Source: Elymus sibiricus (lineage: Eukaryota; Streptophyta; Magnoliopsida; Poales; Poaceae). From it: a DNA stretch of 64,000 nucleotides. The stretch lies in the NCBI GenBank assembly GCA_039707655.1, contig CM077666.1, positions 283,577,166 to 283,641,165 on the forward strand, in the 5' to 3' direction. Within the stretch, counting starts at the first letter, position 1. Each line of letters opens with the position of its first letter. The notes beneath the pieces were generated by a model that saw only the letters and a program-made list of their open reading frames with translations, made no database searches and was not told the origin of the DNA. The translations under genes were made by a program, and so were the position numbers. Positions 32,775 through 44,311 of this stretch are shown here, one piece after another.

Positions 32775-34519
32775 ATGGAGGACGAGCCGGCCAACAAGCG
32801 GGGGCGGGTTGAGCCACAACCGCAAGAGCCTCCGGTGAGCGTGGACTTCATCAGCAGCCTCCTCGACGAGATGTTGGTAACCATCATATCCCTCCTCCCC
32901 ATCAAATCTGGCGTGCGGACCACTGTCCTCTCCCGGCGGTGGTGCCCCCTCTGGCTCTCCACTCCTGGACCTCATCGAGGACGACGAGCTCTGCAGAGGG
33001 GAGCACAAATGCTTGGATGCATTATCCGACATCCTTGTCGCGCATCCTGGGCCGGTCAGACGCCTTGTCATCGGCAAATTCCGTTCCAACTGCAAGGCCG
33101 AACGCAAGTTTCATGAGTGGTTCCTATCCCCCGCCCTAGATCGGCTCGAGGAGCTCAGCTTTAATGCTGGACGTCCGCGTTCGTTGCCGCCGTCCGCTCT
33201 CCGCCTCGTGCCCACGCTGCGTCGCGCTACGTTCAGGTAGTGCCTTTTCCCCTAGATTGATGCCGCGCCCGCTCTTCATCTCCCTAAACTGAAGCACCTA
33301 GAGCTCATGGGCATCCGCATCTCGAGGGAGGATTTGGAGCGCCAGCTCGGCGGCTATACAACGCTCGAGTACCTTCGTCTTCAGGTGATGGATGGGTTCA
33401 GTAGCCTCCGCATCGCCTCAACGAATGTCCGTATGATTTATGTGCATTGCTGGTGCCGCAACAGGCTGTCATTTGAGGTGTTTCACGAAATGGTCCTTGA
33501 GAATGTGCCTTTCCTGGAGAGATTGATTGTATTTGATAAAGAAGGTCCAACAAGAATCTGGGTTAATGAGGCACCGAAATTGACAGTGTTGGGCTATTCG
33601 TGTGCTGAATTCTCCGGACTTGTTACTGGATCATTACCTCCTCAGGTACAAGAGTCTTATTCTTCTCATTCTTCTTATTGGACATCACATTTTATCTAAG
33701 TTTCGTTGATCTATGTTCGGCTGTCATCCAGAAAATGATTCCCACAAGCTTGACCCCGTCTCCGCGCACAGTGAAGATCTTGGCACTACAATCTGTCGGC
33801 CCTGATCTGGATGAAGTTGTTAGATTCCTTAGATGCTTTCTGTGCACGGAGAAGCTATACATCGAGGTGACGCTCTTTCCTGTTAATTGTTAACCACAAC
33901 GGAGTTCAATTTGTTGTTACTTTTACCCAAGATTACAATGACAAATGTAGTATGATTTCTAAAGGAAATTTGGAGATTGCAATACATATATTTTTTGAGA
34001 TGTTAATCATGAACGGTTGAAGATGTCATGTCACTCTATTCGTGTATTTTAGAAATCCTGCAAATCAAAGAGGCCCGAAGTTTTCAAAACTGCAGCTAGG
34101 CACTAATATGTTGTCTTCGTTTGCAGATAGAAGCAGGCCCAAAAGTGGAAAATGTGGCACAATATAACAATCCCATTGAATGCCTTGATCTTCATCTCAC
34201 ATAAATTACTTTGAACCACTACCGAGGCACCACACCAGAGATTAAATTCTCCAGGTTCTTTGTTCAGAGAGCAAGTGTGCTCAAGGTAATGAGGTTTGCA
34301 CAATATTTAGTGCGCAGAAGTGAATGGTTTGCTGATCAGCGCAGGCGTCTACAACTGAATGGAAAAGTCTCTGCTGAAGCTGAATTTCAGTTTGGAACTA
34401 CAAATGATAGATTATTGGGAAGTCACACTATCATACCGATATATGACTTCTCGGTGACTGATCCATTCGCACAAATAGTGCATGGCTCGGATTCTGAAGA
34501 AGATGAATCTGATTTGTAA
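32775..34519 (+). pseudogene. F-box/LRR/FBD-type gene, pseudogenised, carried by CACTA C1
   Basis: ATG 32775 starts an F-box-like region: [21 protein letters not shown]...[13 protein letters not shown] frame change near 32960 leads to [17 protein letters not shown] and LRR-like text (LEELSFNAGRPRSLPPSALRLVPTLRRATFR). Two TAG codons follow within 20 codons (33238-33240 and about 33253-33255). The frame goes on (LKHLELMGIRISREDLERQLGGYTTLEYLRLQ) to a donor at CAG/GTACAA (about 33645). Exon 2, about 33731-33864, is bounded by a TCATCCAG acceptor and a GTGACG donor. Exon 3 starts after TTTGCAG (about 34127), has a TAA early on, and ends FGTTNDRLLGSHTI...DEEDESDL-like at 34519. Gene order and introns are preserved, so the copy came from genomic DNA. 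Such proteins are SCF substrate adaptors; this one is dead. Confidence 0.75.
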
Positions 34520-35300
34520 GAACATTTTGAACCTTGTAATCTTTGAATTTGGGCCTTGTAATGCTGGAATTTGAACCTTGCAATTTTTCTGGTATCTGTG
34601 ATATAACGTCATTGGATGTTAAATTTGGTTATGCAATCATGTCCTTATAAGTATATATGTTGTTGTTCTGTAGATAGAGCATAGATGTTGTGCAGACTGA
34701 GCAAATCACATCGCAGACGGACTAAACTAGGGAACCCATCGGTGATGATTTTCATCAATCGCTGACAATTGTATACCAACAAGCGTTTGCCCACAACACA
34801 CATGGCTTATTAGCAGGAATCGTCCGTGTTGTTATCCGTCTTCTCACACATTTCGGATTACTGACCTGTTTGCCGCGTATCACACACATCTTGTTAAGTT
34901 GAACCGTTTCTGTTGTGTTGGGTAATCACAAACAGTTCATCCTAGTGAACTGTATGCCGTGTATCACACACACCTCGAACTAGATGCCCGTTTCTGTTGT
35001 GTTGGGTAATCACAAACAGTTCATCCGAGTGAACTGTATGCCGTGTATCGCACACACCTTGAACTGGCTGCCCATTTCTGTTGTTCGGCTTATCGCAAAC
35101 AGTTCGTATGGATCGACTGTATGCCACGTATCGCACACGCATCTCTAATCTGAATCGTGCTTGATGTCTCCGCCGTCACACACAGTTTGTCTTATTGGCA
35201 ACGGTCTTATTACGACACCGTTTGCGATGCATGCATCGCACACAGTTTGGTCACGGGGTCTCTGATTCATGTGTCGCGTTAACGGTCGCCTGCAGTAGTG
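34520..35300. repeat. Right subterminal repeats and terminus of CACTA C1
   Basis: From about 34700 there are tandem degenerate repeats of GTTTCTGTTGTGTTGGGTAA, CACAAACAGTTCATC and GTATGCCGTGTATCACACAC (clear copies near 34905, 34985 and 35065). They end in the TIR at 35284-35300. They mirror motifs at the left end of C1. Confidence 0.85.
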
Positions 35301-35704
35301 TTGTCCTTTGCCTCCCACTTGAGAACACGAATTTCTTCTTTTAATTTGTCATTCTCTCTTTCGAGATCCCATATTTGGCGACATAGTTTATCCGGACCTT
35401 CCTGCACATGACGAAAAGGAGTGAATTGAACTTTAGGAGCTTTTACCGTGTTAGGTAAGCTGGACCTCTTGAATTCAACGTGCATATCTCCTGGTTGAGG
35501 TAATGGGAGATCCTCGTCCTCCTCGCTGGAACGACCTTGCTTTTCCCTCAAATCAGCATCTTCCTCTTCATCAGTTGTCCATCCATAGGGGTCAGTGTCC
35601 CCATAGACTCTAGGGTTTGCAATAAGATGAGAGACATAGCTTTCCCCGTCCGAATCCTGAGATGCGATGGCACTTGACCTCGAGAGTCTGACAGAAAATA
35701 GCAC
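35301..35704 (-). pseudogene. Post-integrase coiled-coil ORF of element S, split by CACTA C1
   Basis: The minus-strand ORF starts at 35704, has an acidic middle (DEEEDADLREKQGRSSEEDEDL) and ends in a coiled coil (LCRQIWDLERENDKLKEEIRVLKWEAKD). At 35301-35303 it runs into the TSD of C1. Across C1 the same frame resumes at 6376 and stops after about 14 codons at TGA 6334-6336. This proves the ORF was open when C1 inserted. Function unknown; it lies in the position of extra ORFs in Athila-lineage elements. Confidence 0.7.
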
Positions 35705-36010
35705 GAAACAAGAACAGAAGGGAAACTTGCGATACGGTGGTCAAAACACCCGTGAGTATATATAAAGAATTTTTATCTTGCAAAACAAGCATACGAGAGG
35801 AAAACGGAGTCGGGAGGGCACACGAGGGCCCACAAGGCATCACGGCGCGCCCCAGGGGGGGATCGCACCCTGTGGCCTTGTGGGCGACTCGTGGGTGCCC
35901 TCGGCTGTTTTTTATTTTTGTATTTTTTCTAATATTCCAAAACGGACAGAAATAATTTTTATGGAATTTTTGGAGTCGGTTTACTTACCGTATCACATAC
36001 ATACCCCTTT
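35705..36010 (-). other. Spacer between integrase and the extra ORF of element S
   Basis: This stretch of about 300 bp includes a GC-rich GGGCCCACAAGGCATCACGG block resembling the LTR leaders of related Gypsy elements, then AT-rich DNA. No coding evidence. Confidence 0.6.
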
Positions 36011-37250
36011 TCAGGGTTCTCGAGCGTTCCGGAAGGACTCTTTGATGTGTTCCTTCGGTGTCATTGTCTGAATAATATTAGTTTCAATATTAATGGGGGT
36101 ACCTGAGATATGATGCTTAATTCTTTGTCCATTCACCACTCTCGGGTTGGTACCTTCGAAGTTGTTGATTTTGATAGCTCCGGAGCGGTAAACTTCTTTG
36201 ATGATATATGGTCCTTCCCATTTAGGGAGAAGTTTTCCTGCAAAAAATCTGAAACGAGAGTTGTACAATAGAACTTGCTCACCCACTTTAAATTCCCGTT
36301 TTTGGATTCTTTTATCATGCCATCTTTTGACCTTTTCTTTAAATAACTTGGCATTTTCATAGGCTTGGGTTCTCCATTCATCTAGAGAGCTAATATCAAA
36401 TAACCTCTTTTCACCGGCAAGTTTGAAATCATAGTTAAGTTCTTTTATTGCCCAATATGCCTTATGTTCTAACTCAAGAGGTAAATGACATGCTTTTCCA
36501 TAAACCATTTTATATGGAGACATACCCATAGGATTCTTATAAGCAGTTCTGTAGGCCCATAATGCATCATCAAGTTTCTTAGACCAATTTTTCCTGGATC
36601 TATTAACGGTCTTTTGCAAAATTAATTTTAGTTCTCTATTACTCAATTCAACTTGACCACTAGACTGAGGGTGATAAGGAGATGCAATTCTATGATTAAC
36701 ATCATATTTAGCAAGCAATTTACGAAAAGCACCATGAATAAAATGTGAGCCACCATCAGTCATCAAGTATCTAGGGACTCCAAACCTCAGAAATATAACT
36801 TCTTTAAGCATTTTAATAGAAATGTTATGATCAGCACTACTAGTTGGATTAGCTTCTACCCACTTAGTAACGTAATCAACAGCAACTAAAATATGTGTAT
36901 ACCCGTTGGATTTAGGAAAAGGTCCCATATAATCAAAACCCCAAACATCAAATGGTTCAATAACAAGTGAATAATTTATAGGCATTTCCTGACGTCTACC
37001 AACATTACTAATTCTTTGACATTCATCACAAGAAAGGACAAACTTACGTTCATCTTTGAAGAGACTAGGCCAATAAAAACCAGATTGTAATACCTTGTGT
37101 GCAGTTCTGTCTCCCGCATGGTGTCCTCCATATGCCTCGGAGTGACACTTCCGTAGGATTTGTTCCTGTTCCTATTTAGGTACACGACGTCTAATAATAC
37201 CATCTACTCTTTCTTTATATAAGTGTGGGTCATCCCAAAAGTAATGCCTT
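36011..37250 (-). pseudogene. Integrase of element S (Athila lineage)
   Basis: The zinc-binding part (37170-37000) reads [12 protein letters not shown]...FYWPSLFKD...SCDECQR in a frame interrupted upstream by a TAG. The catalytic core follows in an intact ORF from 36985: GFDYMGPFP (D), LMTDGGSHF (D) and [10 protein letters not shown] (E). Then come [21 protein letters not shown] and the C-terminal [29 protein letters not shown] region. The core and C-terminus are uninterrupted for 324 codons. No chromodomain is seen, as expected for Athila. It would integrate element cDNA, but the upstream polyprotein is broken. Confidence 0.9.
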
Positions 37251-38646
37251 AAATCAAAGAAGAACTTTTCTTTTGTTGGTATGTGAAACTAGGTGGTATA
37301 TATTTGGCAACAATATAATTAGCATAGTCTGCATACCAAGGAGTGTTATGAGAAGCATTTATCACAGCTAATTGTTCATCGGGAAAATCATCATTAATAG
37401 GAAGTGGGTCATCAAGAACATTTTCCATTCTAGACAAATTATCTGCTACGGGATTCTCAGCTCCCTTTCTATCAACAATATGCAAATCAAATTCTTGTAG
37501 CAAAAGAACCCACCTAATAAGACTAGGCTTAGCATCTTTCTTTTCCATAATATATTTAATAGCAGCATGATCAGTGTGAATAGTAACTTTGGAATCCACA
37601 ATGTAAGATCTGAATTTATCACATGCAAACACAATTGCTAAAAATTATTTCTCAGTAGTAGCATAATTTCTTTGAGCACTGTCTAGAGTTTTACTAGCAT
37701 AATGAATAACATTCAATTTCTTGTCAACTCTTTGTCCTAGAACAGCACCAACAACATAATCACTAGCATCACACATAATTTCAAAGGGTAGGTTCCAATC
37801 AGGTGGTTGAACATTAGGTGGAGAAATTAATGCTTTCTTAAGTATTTCAAAGGCTTCTACGCAATCATCATCAAAAACAAATGGAACATCTTTTTGCAAA
37901 AGATTAGTGAGAGGCCTAGAAATTTTAGAGAAGTCTTTTATAAACCTTCTATAGAAACCAGCATGACCGAGGAAACTTCTTATACCTTTGATATCTTTAG
38001 GGCATGGCATTTTCTCAAATGCATCAACTTTAGCTTTATCAACTTCAATACCTCTTTCAGAAATTTTATGCCCAAGGACTATATCTTCATTCACCATAAA
38101 GTGGCACTTCTCCCAATTCAAGACAAGATTAGTTTCTTCACATCTCTGCAAAACTCGATCAAGGTTGCTTAAGCAATCATCAAAAGAAGTTCCTTAAACG
38201 GAAAAATCATCCATGAAAACCTCAACAATCTTTTCACAAAAGTCAGAGAATATAGCAGTCATGCATCTTTGAAAGGTAGCAGGTGCATTACGTAAACCAA
38301 AAGGCATATGACGATAAGCATAGGTTCCAAAAGGACAAGTAAATGTGGTTTTCTCATGATCTTCTGGTGAAACAGGTATTTGAGAGAAACCAAAATAACC
38401 ATCTAGGAAGCAAAAGTGTGTATGCTTAGATAATCTTTCTAACATTTGATCAATAAAAGGCAAGGGGTAATGATCTTTCCTAGTGGCTTTGTTTAATTTT
38501 CTGAAATCAATTACCATCCTATAACCAGTTACAATTCTTTGTGGGATAAGCTCATTTTTATCATTAGGAACAACAGTAATACCTCCTTTCTTAGGAACAC
38601 AATGAACAGGACTTACCCATCTACTATCAGCTATGGGATAAATATA
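37249..38646 (-). pseudogene. Reverse transcriptase-RNase H of element S
   Basis: RT text includes YRMVIDFRKLNKATRKDHYPLPF, FGTYAYRHMPFGLRNAPATFQR and the catalytic FMDDFSV. Then GHKISERGIEVDKAKVDAFE and FLGHAGFYRRFIKDFS mark the thumb/connection. RNase H has CDASDYVVGAVLGQ and [12 protein letters not shown]. Breaks: a 1-bp deletion near 38646 before RT, a TAA right after FMDDFSV (about 38194) and a TAA after TTEK (about 37645). The RT catalytic residues themselves are intact. Confidence 0.9.
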
Positions 38647-40748
38647 CCTGCCTCCAGAAGCTTTAATATTTCAGTTCTTACAACATCCTTCATTTTAGGA
38701 TTCAACCTTCTTTGGTGATCAACAACGGGTTTAGCATCGGGCTCCATATGAATTTTATGCTGACATAAAGTGGGACTAATGCCCTTAAGATCATCGAGAG
38801 TATATCCAATAGCGGCACGGTGCTTCTTCATAGTTTTAAGTAATCTCTTTTCTTCATGCTCTGAAAGGTTAGCACTGATAATAACTTGATATATCTTCTT
38901 TTCATCAAGATAAGCATATTTAAGCATATCGGGTAATTGCTTTAATTCAAACACAGGATCACTCTTCGGTGGAAGAGGGTCTCCCAAAGTTTGGACAGGC
39001 AAATTATGTTTAAGGATAGGTGCTTGCTTAAAGAACAACTCATCTATTTCATTTCTTTCATTCATATGCATATCATTTTCATGGTCTAGCAAATATTGTT
39101 CTAAAGGATCAGTAGGAGGCACAACAATAGAAGCAAGACCTATAATTTCATCTTTATTGGGTAATTCTTTGTCATGAGGTTGTCTACGAAACTTAGAGAA
39201 ATTAAATTCATGCGATATATCACCAAACTTAACCCTAACTTTCTCTCTAACACAATCAATTTCAGCATTAACAGTATTCAAGAAGGGTCTACCAAATATA
39301 ATGGGAAAAAAATTATCTTGTTGTGAACCAAGAACTAAGAAATCAGTAGGGTATTTGATTTTACCACACAAGACTTCAACATCTCTAACAATCCCAAGTG
39401 GTGTAATAGTATCTCTGTTCGCAAGCTTAATAGTAACATCAATATCTTCAATCTCAACAGGTGCAATATCATGCATTACTTCTTGATATAAAGAAAATGG
39501 AATAGCACTCACACTAGCACCCATATCACACAAACCATGATAGCAAGCATCTCCAATCTTAACAGAAACAACAGGCATGCCAACTACGGGCTTGTTCTTA
39601 TCTAGCATATCTCGTTCATTTCTAACAGGTTTAGCAATTCTAGCAGCCTCATCACAAAAGTATATAACATGCCCATCAATATCATCAACCAAAAGATCTT
39701 TAACCATTGCAATATTAGGTTCAACTTTAATTTGTTCAGAAGGTCTAGGTGTTCTTATATTACTTTTGTTAACCACGGTTGAAACTTTAGCATGTTCCTT
39801 AATCCAAACAGGGAAAGGAGGTTTTTCAATATAAGCAGTAGGCACAACTGGATCAACGTTGTAAGCAATTGTTTCTTCTTTAACACTAACAGGTTCTTCA
39901 TTTAATTCAATAGGTGGATGATATTTAAACCATTTCTCCTTAGGGATATCAACATGAGCAGCAAAAGATTCACAAAAGGTAGCTACTATCTCAGAGTCAA
40001 GTCCATATTTAGTACTAAACTTATGAAAAGCATCAGTTTCCATAAAAGATTTAACACAATCAAACTCGAGATTTATACCTGACACTTTACCTTTGTTGAT
40101 TTCCCAATCTTCAGAGTTATGTTTAATTCTTTCCAGAAGATCCCATCTGACTTCAATAGTTCTCTTCATAAAGGAACCAACAGAAGAAGTAACGAGCATG
40201 GATTGTTCATTATGAGAAAGCCGGGCATAAAAGTTTTAAATAATTATTTCTATTGAGAGCTCATGATTGGGGCATGTGTGCAACATATACTTAAGCCTCC
40301 CCCAAGCTTGAGCGATACTTTCTCCTTCACGAGGCCAAAAAATATATATATAATTCCGATCACGATGAACCAAATGCATAGGATAAAATTTCTGGTGGAA
40401 TTCCAGCTTCAACCGGTTCCAATCCCATGTTTCAGTATCATCACATAGCCTATACCATGTCAATGCCTTTCCCTCCAAAGATAAACGGAATACTTTCTTC
40501 TTAACTCCATCTCCGGATAAACCTGCAAACTTAAACAATCCACAAATTTCATCCACATATATCAAGTGCACATCAGGATGCACCATTCCATCTCCTGCAT
40601 AAGGATTAGCTAGCAGTTTATCTATCATACCCGAAGGAATTTCATAATAAATATTTTCAGTAGGTTCAGTAGGTTGAGGAGCAACTCTCAATGCTTCCGG
40701 TCGAGGTGAAGATTCCCCGAACAAGCCCCTCAAAGGATTACTTTCCAT
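38631..40748 (-). pseudogene. Gag and aspartic protease of element S
   Basis: From ATG 40748 the capsid core reads FRLSLEGKALTWYRL...WDWNRLKLEFHQKFYP, the Retrotrans_gag pattern. A TAA at 40236-40238 interrupts it; the same frame goes on from 40235 (NFYARLSHNEQ) through 38631. The protease motif is CDMGASVSAIP near 39530, followed by FGRPFLNTVNAEIDC. The region then runs toward RT (HKIHMEPDAKPV...LLEAGIF) and is frameshifted at about 38646. Only one nonsense codon separates this copy from an open gag-pro frame. Confidence 0.88.
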
Positions 40749-40823
40749 AGTGACAAGTGACAGTAAATTTCAGCACATAATATAAATGTTTCCTTACCAA
40801 ATTCCACTCACCAAAGGCGCTTC

Positions 40824-40843
40824 ACTCCCCGGCAACGGCGTTA
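40824..40843 (-). other. Primer-binding site region of element S
   Basis: The reverse complement reads AACGCCGTTGCCGGGGAGT just inside the 5' LTR. In W the same site is TGGCGCCGTTGCCGGGGAG, so S carries changes at its 5' end. Confidence 0.65.
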
Positions 40844-40854
40844 GAAAAGAGTCT

Positions 40855-42363
40855 TGATGACCCACAAGTATAGGGGATCAATTGTAGTCCTTTTGATAAG
40901 TAAGAGTGTTGAACCCAACGAGGAGCAAAAGGAAATGACAAGCGGTTTTCAGCAAGGTATTCTCTGCAAGTACTGAAAGTAGCGGTAACAGATAGTTTCG
41001 GTAGCAAGATAATTCATAACAAGTAACAAGTAACAAGTATAATAAACAGCAAGGTGGCCCAATCCTTTTTATAGCAAAGGACAAGTCGGAACGATCTCTT
41101 ATAATAAGCAAAGAGTTCTCGAGGACACATGGGAATTTCATCTAGTCACTTTCATCATGTTTGTTTGATTCGCGTTCGCTACTTTGATAATTTGATATGT
41201 CGGTGGACCGGTGCTTGGGTGCTGTTCTTACTTGAACAAGCCTCCCACTTATGATTACCCCCTCTCGCAAGCATCCGCAACTACGAAAGAAGAATTAAGA
41301 TAAATCTAACCATAGCATGAAACATATGGATCCAAATCAGCCCCTTACGGAATAGCGCATAAACTAGGGTTTAAGCTTCTGTCACTCTAGCAACCCATCA
41401 TATAATTACTACTCCACAATGCCTTCCCTTAGGCCCAAAGATGGTGAAGTGTCATGTAGTCGACGTTCACACGACACCACTAAAGGAAGCAACAACATAC
41501 ATATCATCAAAATATCGAACGAATACCAAATTCACATGATTACTTATGACAAGACTTCTCCCATGTCCTCAAGAAAAAAGTAACTACTCACAAATCATAT
41601 TCATGTTCAAGATCAGAGGGGTATTGAATATCATTAAGGATCTGAACATATAATCTTCCACCAAATAAACCAACTAGCATCAACTACAAGATGTAATAAA
41701 CACTACTAGCAACCCACAGGTACCAATCTGAGGTTTTGAGACAAAGATTGAATACAAGAGTGAACTAGGTTTTGAGATGAGATGGTGCTGGTGAAGATGT
41801 TGATGAAGATTGGTCCTCCCATGATGAGAGGTTCGTTGGTGATGTCGATGGCTTCGATTTCCCCTCCCGGAGGGAAGTATCCCCGGCGGAATCGCTCTGC
41901 CAGAGAGCAAAATAGCTCCTGCCCAGGTTCTGCCTCAAGATGGCGGTGCTTCGTCCCGAAAGTCTTCTCTCTATTTTTTAGGGAAAATGAGCGTATATAG
42001 CAGAAGGAGGGGGCCAGAGGCCAGCCAGGGGCCCCACAAGGCATCAGGGCGCGCCCAGGGGGGGCGCGCCCTGTTGCCTTGTGGGCAACTGGTGGGTCCT
42101 CTCCAGTATCTCTTTTCTCTAGTATTTTTTATATATTCAATTAAAAATCTCCGTGAAATTTCAAGTCAATCGGAGCTCTGTAGGATAGGTATCTCTACTG
42201 TAGCTATTTCAGGTTCAGAATTCCAGCTGCCGGTATTCTCCCTCTTCATATAAATCTTGCAAATTAAGAGAGAAAAGGCATAAGAATTGCATAATAAAGT
42301 GAAATAATGATCAAATACATTATAAATAATAGTAGGAAATCATGATGCAAATTGGACGTATCA
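40855..42363 (-). repeat. 5' LTR of element S
   Basis: This LTR is 1509 bp, TGATGACCC...ACGTATCA, followed by TSD TAGGC. The minus-strand TATA box of the other copy is changed here (TATATAC instead of TATATAA near 41993-42000), which may weaken transcription from this LTR. Confidence 0.93.
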
Positions 42364-44311
42364 TAGGCTGCCCAGCATTTACTCGTGAGCTGCGGCAAGT
42401 TTGCTGGCCATCCACCCGCGCCTTCAAGCCAGAGCTGTCCGATAGATATGATGACACGCTCAGTCTGTCAGAGTTCCTTGGCATCTACACCATTGTGGTG
42501 CAGGCTGCCGGGGGCAGGATGACAAGATTCTTGCCAACTACTTCCCATTGGCGCTCAAACCCAACGTCAGGTCATGGTTGTTGAACTTGCCGGAGGGCTC
42601 CATTTCTTCTTGGTCGGATCTGTGCCATTGCTTCGTCGGTGTCTACCAGGGTGGCCACAAGCTCCCTGGCCAAGCTAGCGATCTGCACATGATACCCCAG
42701 AGAGATGGCGAGCCCCTCCGCAAGTACATACAAAGGTTCAGCCGTGTGCACCACAACATCCCCGATGTTCATTCCGCAGTTGTTTGTGCCGCATTCCATA
42801 CGAATGTGCGCAACCGCAGAATGCGGTCCGAGATGAATATTGAGAAGGTTAGGACCATCAACATGTTGTACGCCTTGGCGGACAAGTGTGCACGTGCTGA
42901 GGAAGGAAGGAGACTTCCTGGGGAAGATACTGGCACCGAAGTCGACTCTGAAGACGACGACGCAGACGACGTATCAACTCCACAGAAGAAGGGCCAGAAG
43001 CGCAACAAGAAGCGCAAAGGCAAGTCAGTAATGGTAGTCGAAAGCCCCGGTGACGCCAACGCCGCCAAGAAGCCCAAGGCAGAAAGCCCCGGCAAGGAGG
43101 TTGCCGGATACACTGACTGCAGGGAGGCTGCGGCAGGCGACAAGGGCGGCAAGACCGGTGGGCAGTACTGCAAGATCCACCGTACCAAGTGCCACGATCT
43201 CCAGGAGTGCCGGCAAGTGGAGCAGCTTGCCGAGAAGCAGAGGCAAGAGTACAAGAAGCACGACAAGGAGAAGGCCCAAGATGGTGCTGGTGGGTCCTGC
43301 AAGCAAAACTGTGGGGGCCGAGGAGGCCGCCATGGCAAGGCCAAGCAGCCGAAAGAGAAGGCCGCTCAGGGCCAGAAAGAGGATGATGGTGATGGGGACG
43401 ACGAGGAGTCCAAAAATGAGTTCCAGAATGCGGAGGAGGCCATGTGTGTTGACGGAGGCGCATCTTTGCACTCCTCGCACCGGCAACTGAAGCAATGGGT
43501 CCACGAGGTGAATGACGCGGAGCCCATGATGGGACCACAGAAGCCACTCAAGTGGTCGCACACGCCCATCGTCTTTGACGTCAAGGATCACCCTGATCAC
43601 ACCACTGTGGTCGGGTGTTTGCCATTGTTGGTTTCACCAACAATCCGCAACCTCAAGGTGACAAAGATGCTGGTTGACGGTGGGGCCGGCTTGAACTTGA
43701 TCTCTCCGGATGTGATCAAGAGGCTGCAGATCCCCGACAAGGATCTCGAGGAGACAGGCACTTTCCAAGGGATCAGTCCAGCGAGGAACAAGCCGAAGGG
43801 CCAGATCACGCTGCCGGTCACATTTGGCAGCGACCTCAACTACCAGACGGAGAAGATTGTCTTCGACGTTGTCAAGATGCCGCTGCAATACAATGGGATT
43901 CTGGGCCACCCGGCGCGGGCCAAATTCATGGCTGCGTCGCTCTTTGCGTACAATGTCATCAAGATACCAGGGCCGATGGGTGTCCTCACCATCAAGTCCA
44001 ACCAAAAAGATGCAATCATCTATGCCGACAAGCTCTATCGGGAGGCAGTGGCAGCATCTGCCGTGGAGGTACATGCTCCTGCCGGCAAAGCTCCCTGGGG
44101 AGGAAAGAAGAAGAAGACCGGCAAGACCTCTGATAAGAACTCTGGGAAGCGCACTTTAGAGTGCAGCACGCCTGTTGAGGACATACCAGAGAGCTCTACT
44201 GGTAAGAGCAAGAAAGCCAAGGCCTCCACACCGGTGACCAAGCAAGTCGCTGCGAGAGAAGATGGGACGAGTGGCACTTTCTCTATAAGTGCCACTCTCA
44301 ATGACAAATAG
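42364..44311 (+). pseudogene. Gag and protease of element R
   Basis: The capsid region begins in one frame (RAFKPELSDRYDDTLSLSEFLGIYT), shifts near 42520, then continues from 42548: MALKPNVRSWLLNLPEGSISSWSDLCHCF and GEPLRKYIQRFSRVHHNIPDV. A Lys-rich linker with a Cys/His knuckle (YCKIHRTKCHDLQEC) follows near 43165-43210. The protease is near 43670: KMLVDGGAGLNLISPDV, with the D-G-G active-site triad. The frame closes at TAG 44309-44311, but homologous sequence continues in the same frame, so it is a nonsense codon. Confidence 0.88.

Larger units (their letters stand above)
6380..35300. mobile_element. CACTA (En/Spm-like) DNA transposon C1, gene-carrying
   Basis: The left end is CACTGGTGCAGCGACC; the right end, reverse-complemented, is CACTACTGCAGGCGACC. 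The 3-bp flanks are identical: TTG at 6377-6379 and 35301-35303. Terminal CACT, imperfect short TIRs, a 3-bp TSD and ACACA-rich subterminal repeats are hallmarks of CACTA elements. Its span includes a 21.3-kb Copia element; without it C1 is about 7.6 kb. I see no transposase, so it is probably non-autonomous. Cargo: a B3-domain gene, a coiled-coil ORF, 500-bp tandem repeats and an F-box/FBD pseudogene. It landed inside the last ORF of S. Confidence 0.9.
1705..42363 (-). mobile_element. Nested LTR retrotransposon S (Ty3/Gypsy, Athila lineage, Sabrina type)
   Basis: Two LTRs in the same orientation (1705-3208 and 40855-42363) flank minus-strand gag, protease, RT, RNase H and integrase. The five bases before the left LTR and after the right LTR are identical (TAGGC, 1700-1704 and 42364-42368), which proves a single insertion event. 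The span is 40.7 kb because of a solo LTR and a 28.9-kb CACTA element; without them S is about 10.2 kb, normal for an autonomous Gypsy element. The integrase and polyprotein resemble the Athila lineage. The name Sabrina-type is from memory of the LTR. Its target was gag of element R. Confidence 0.92.
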
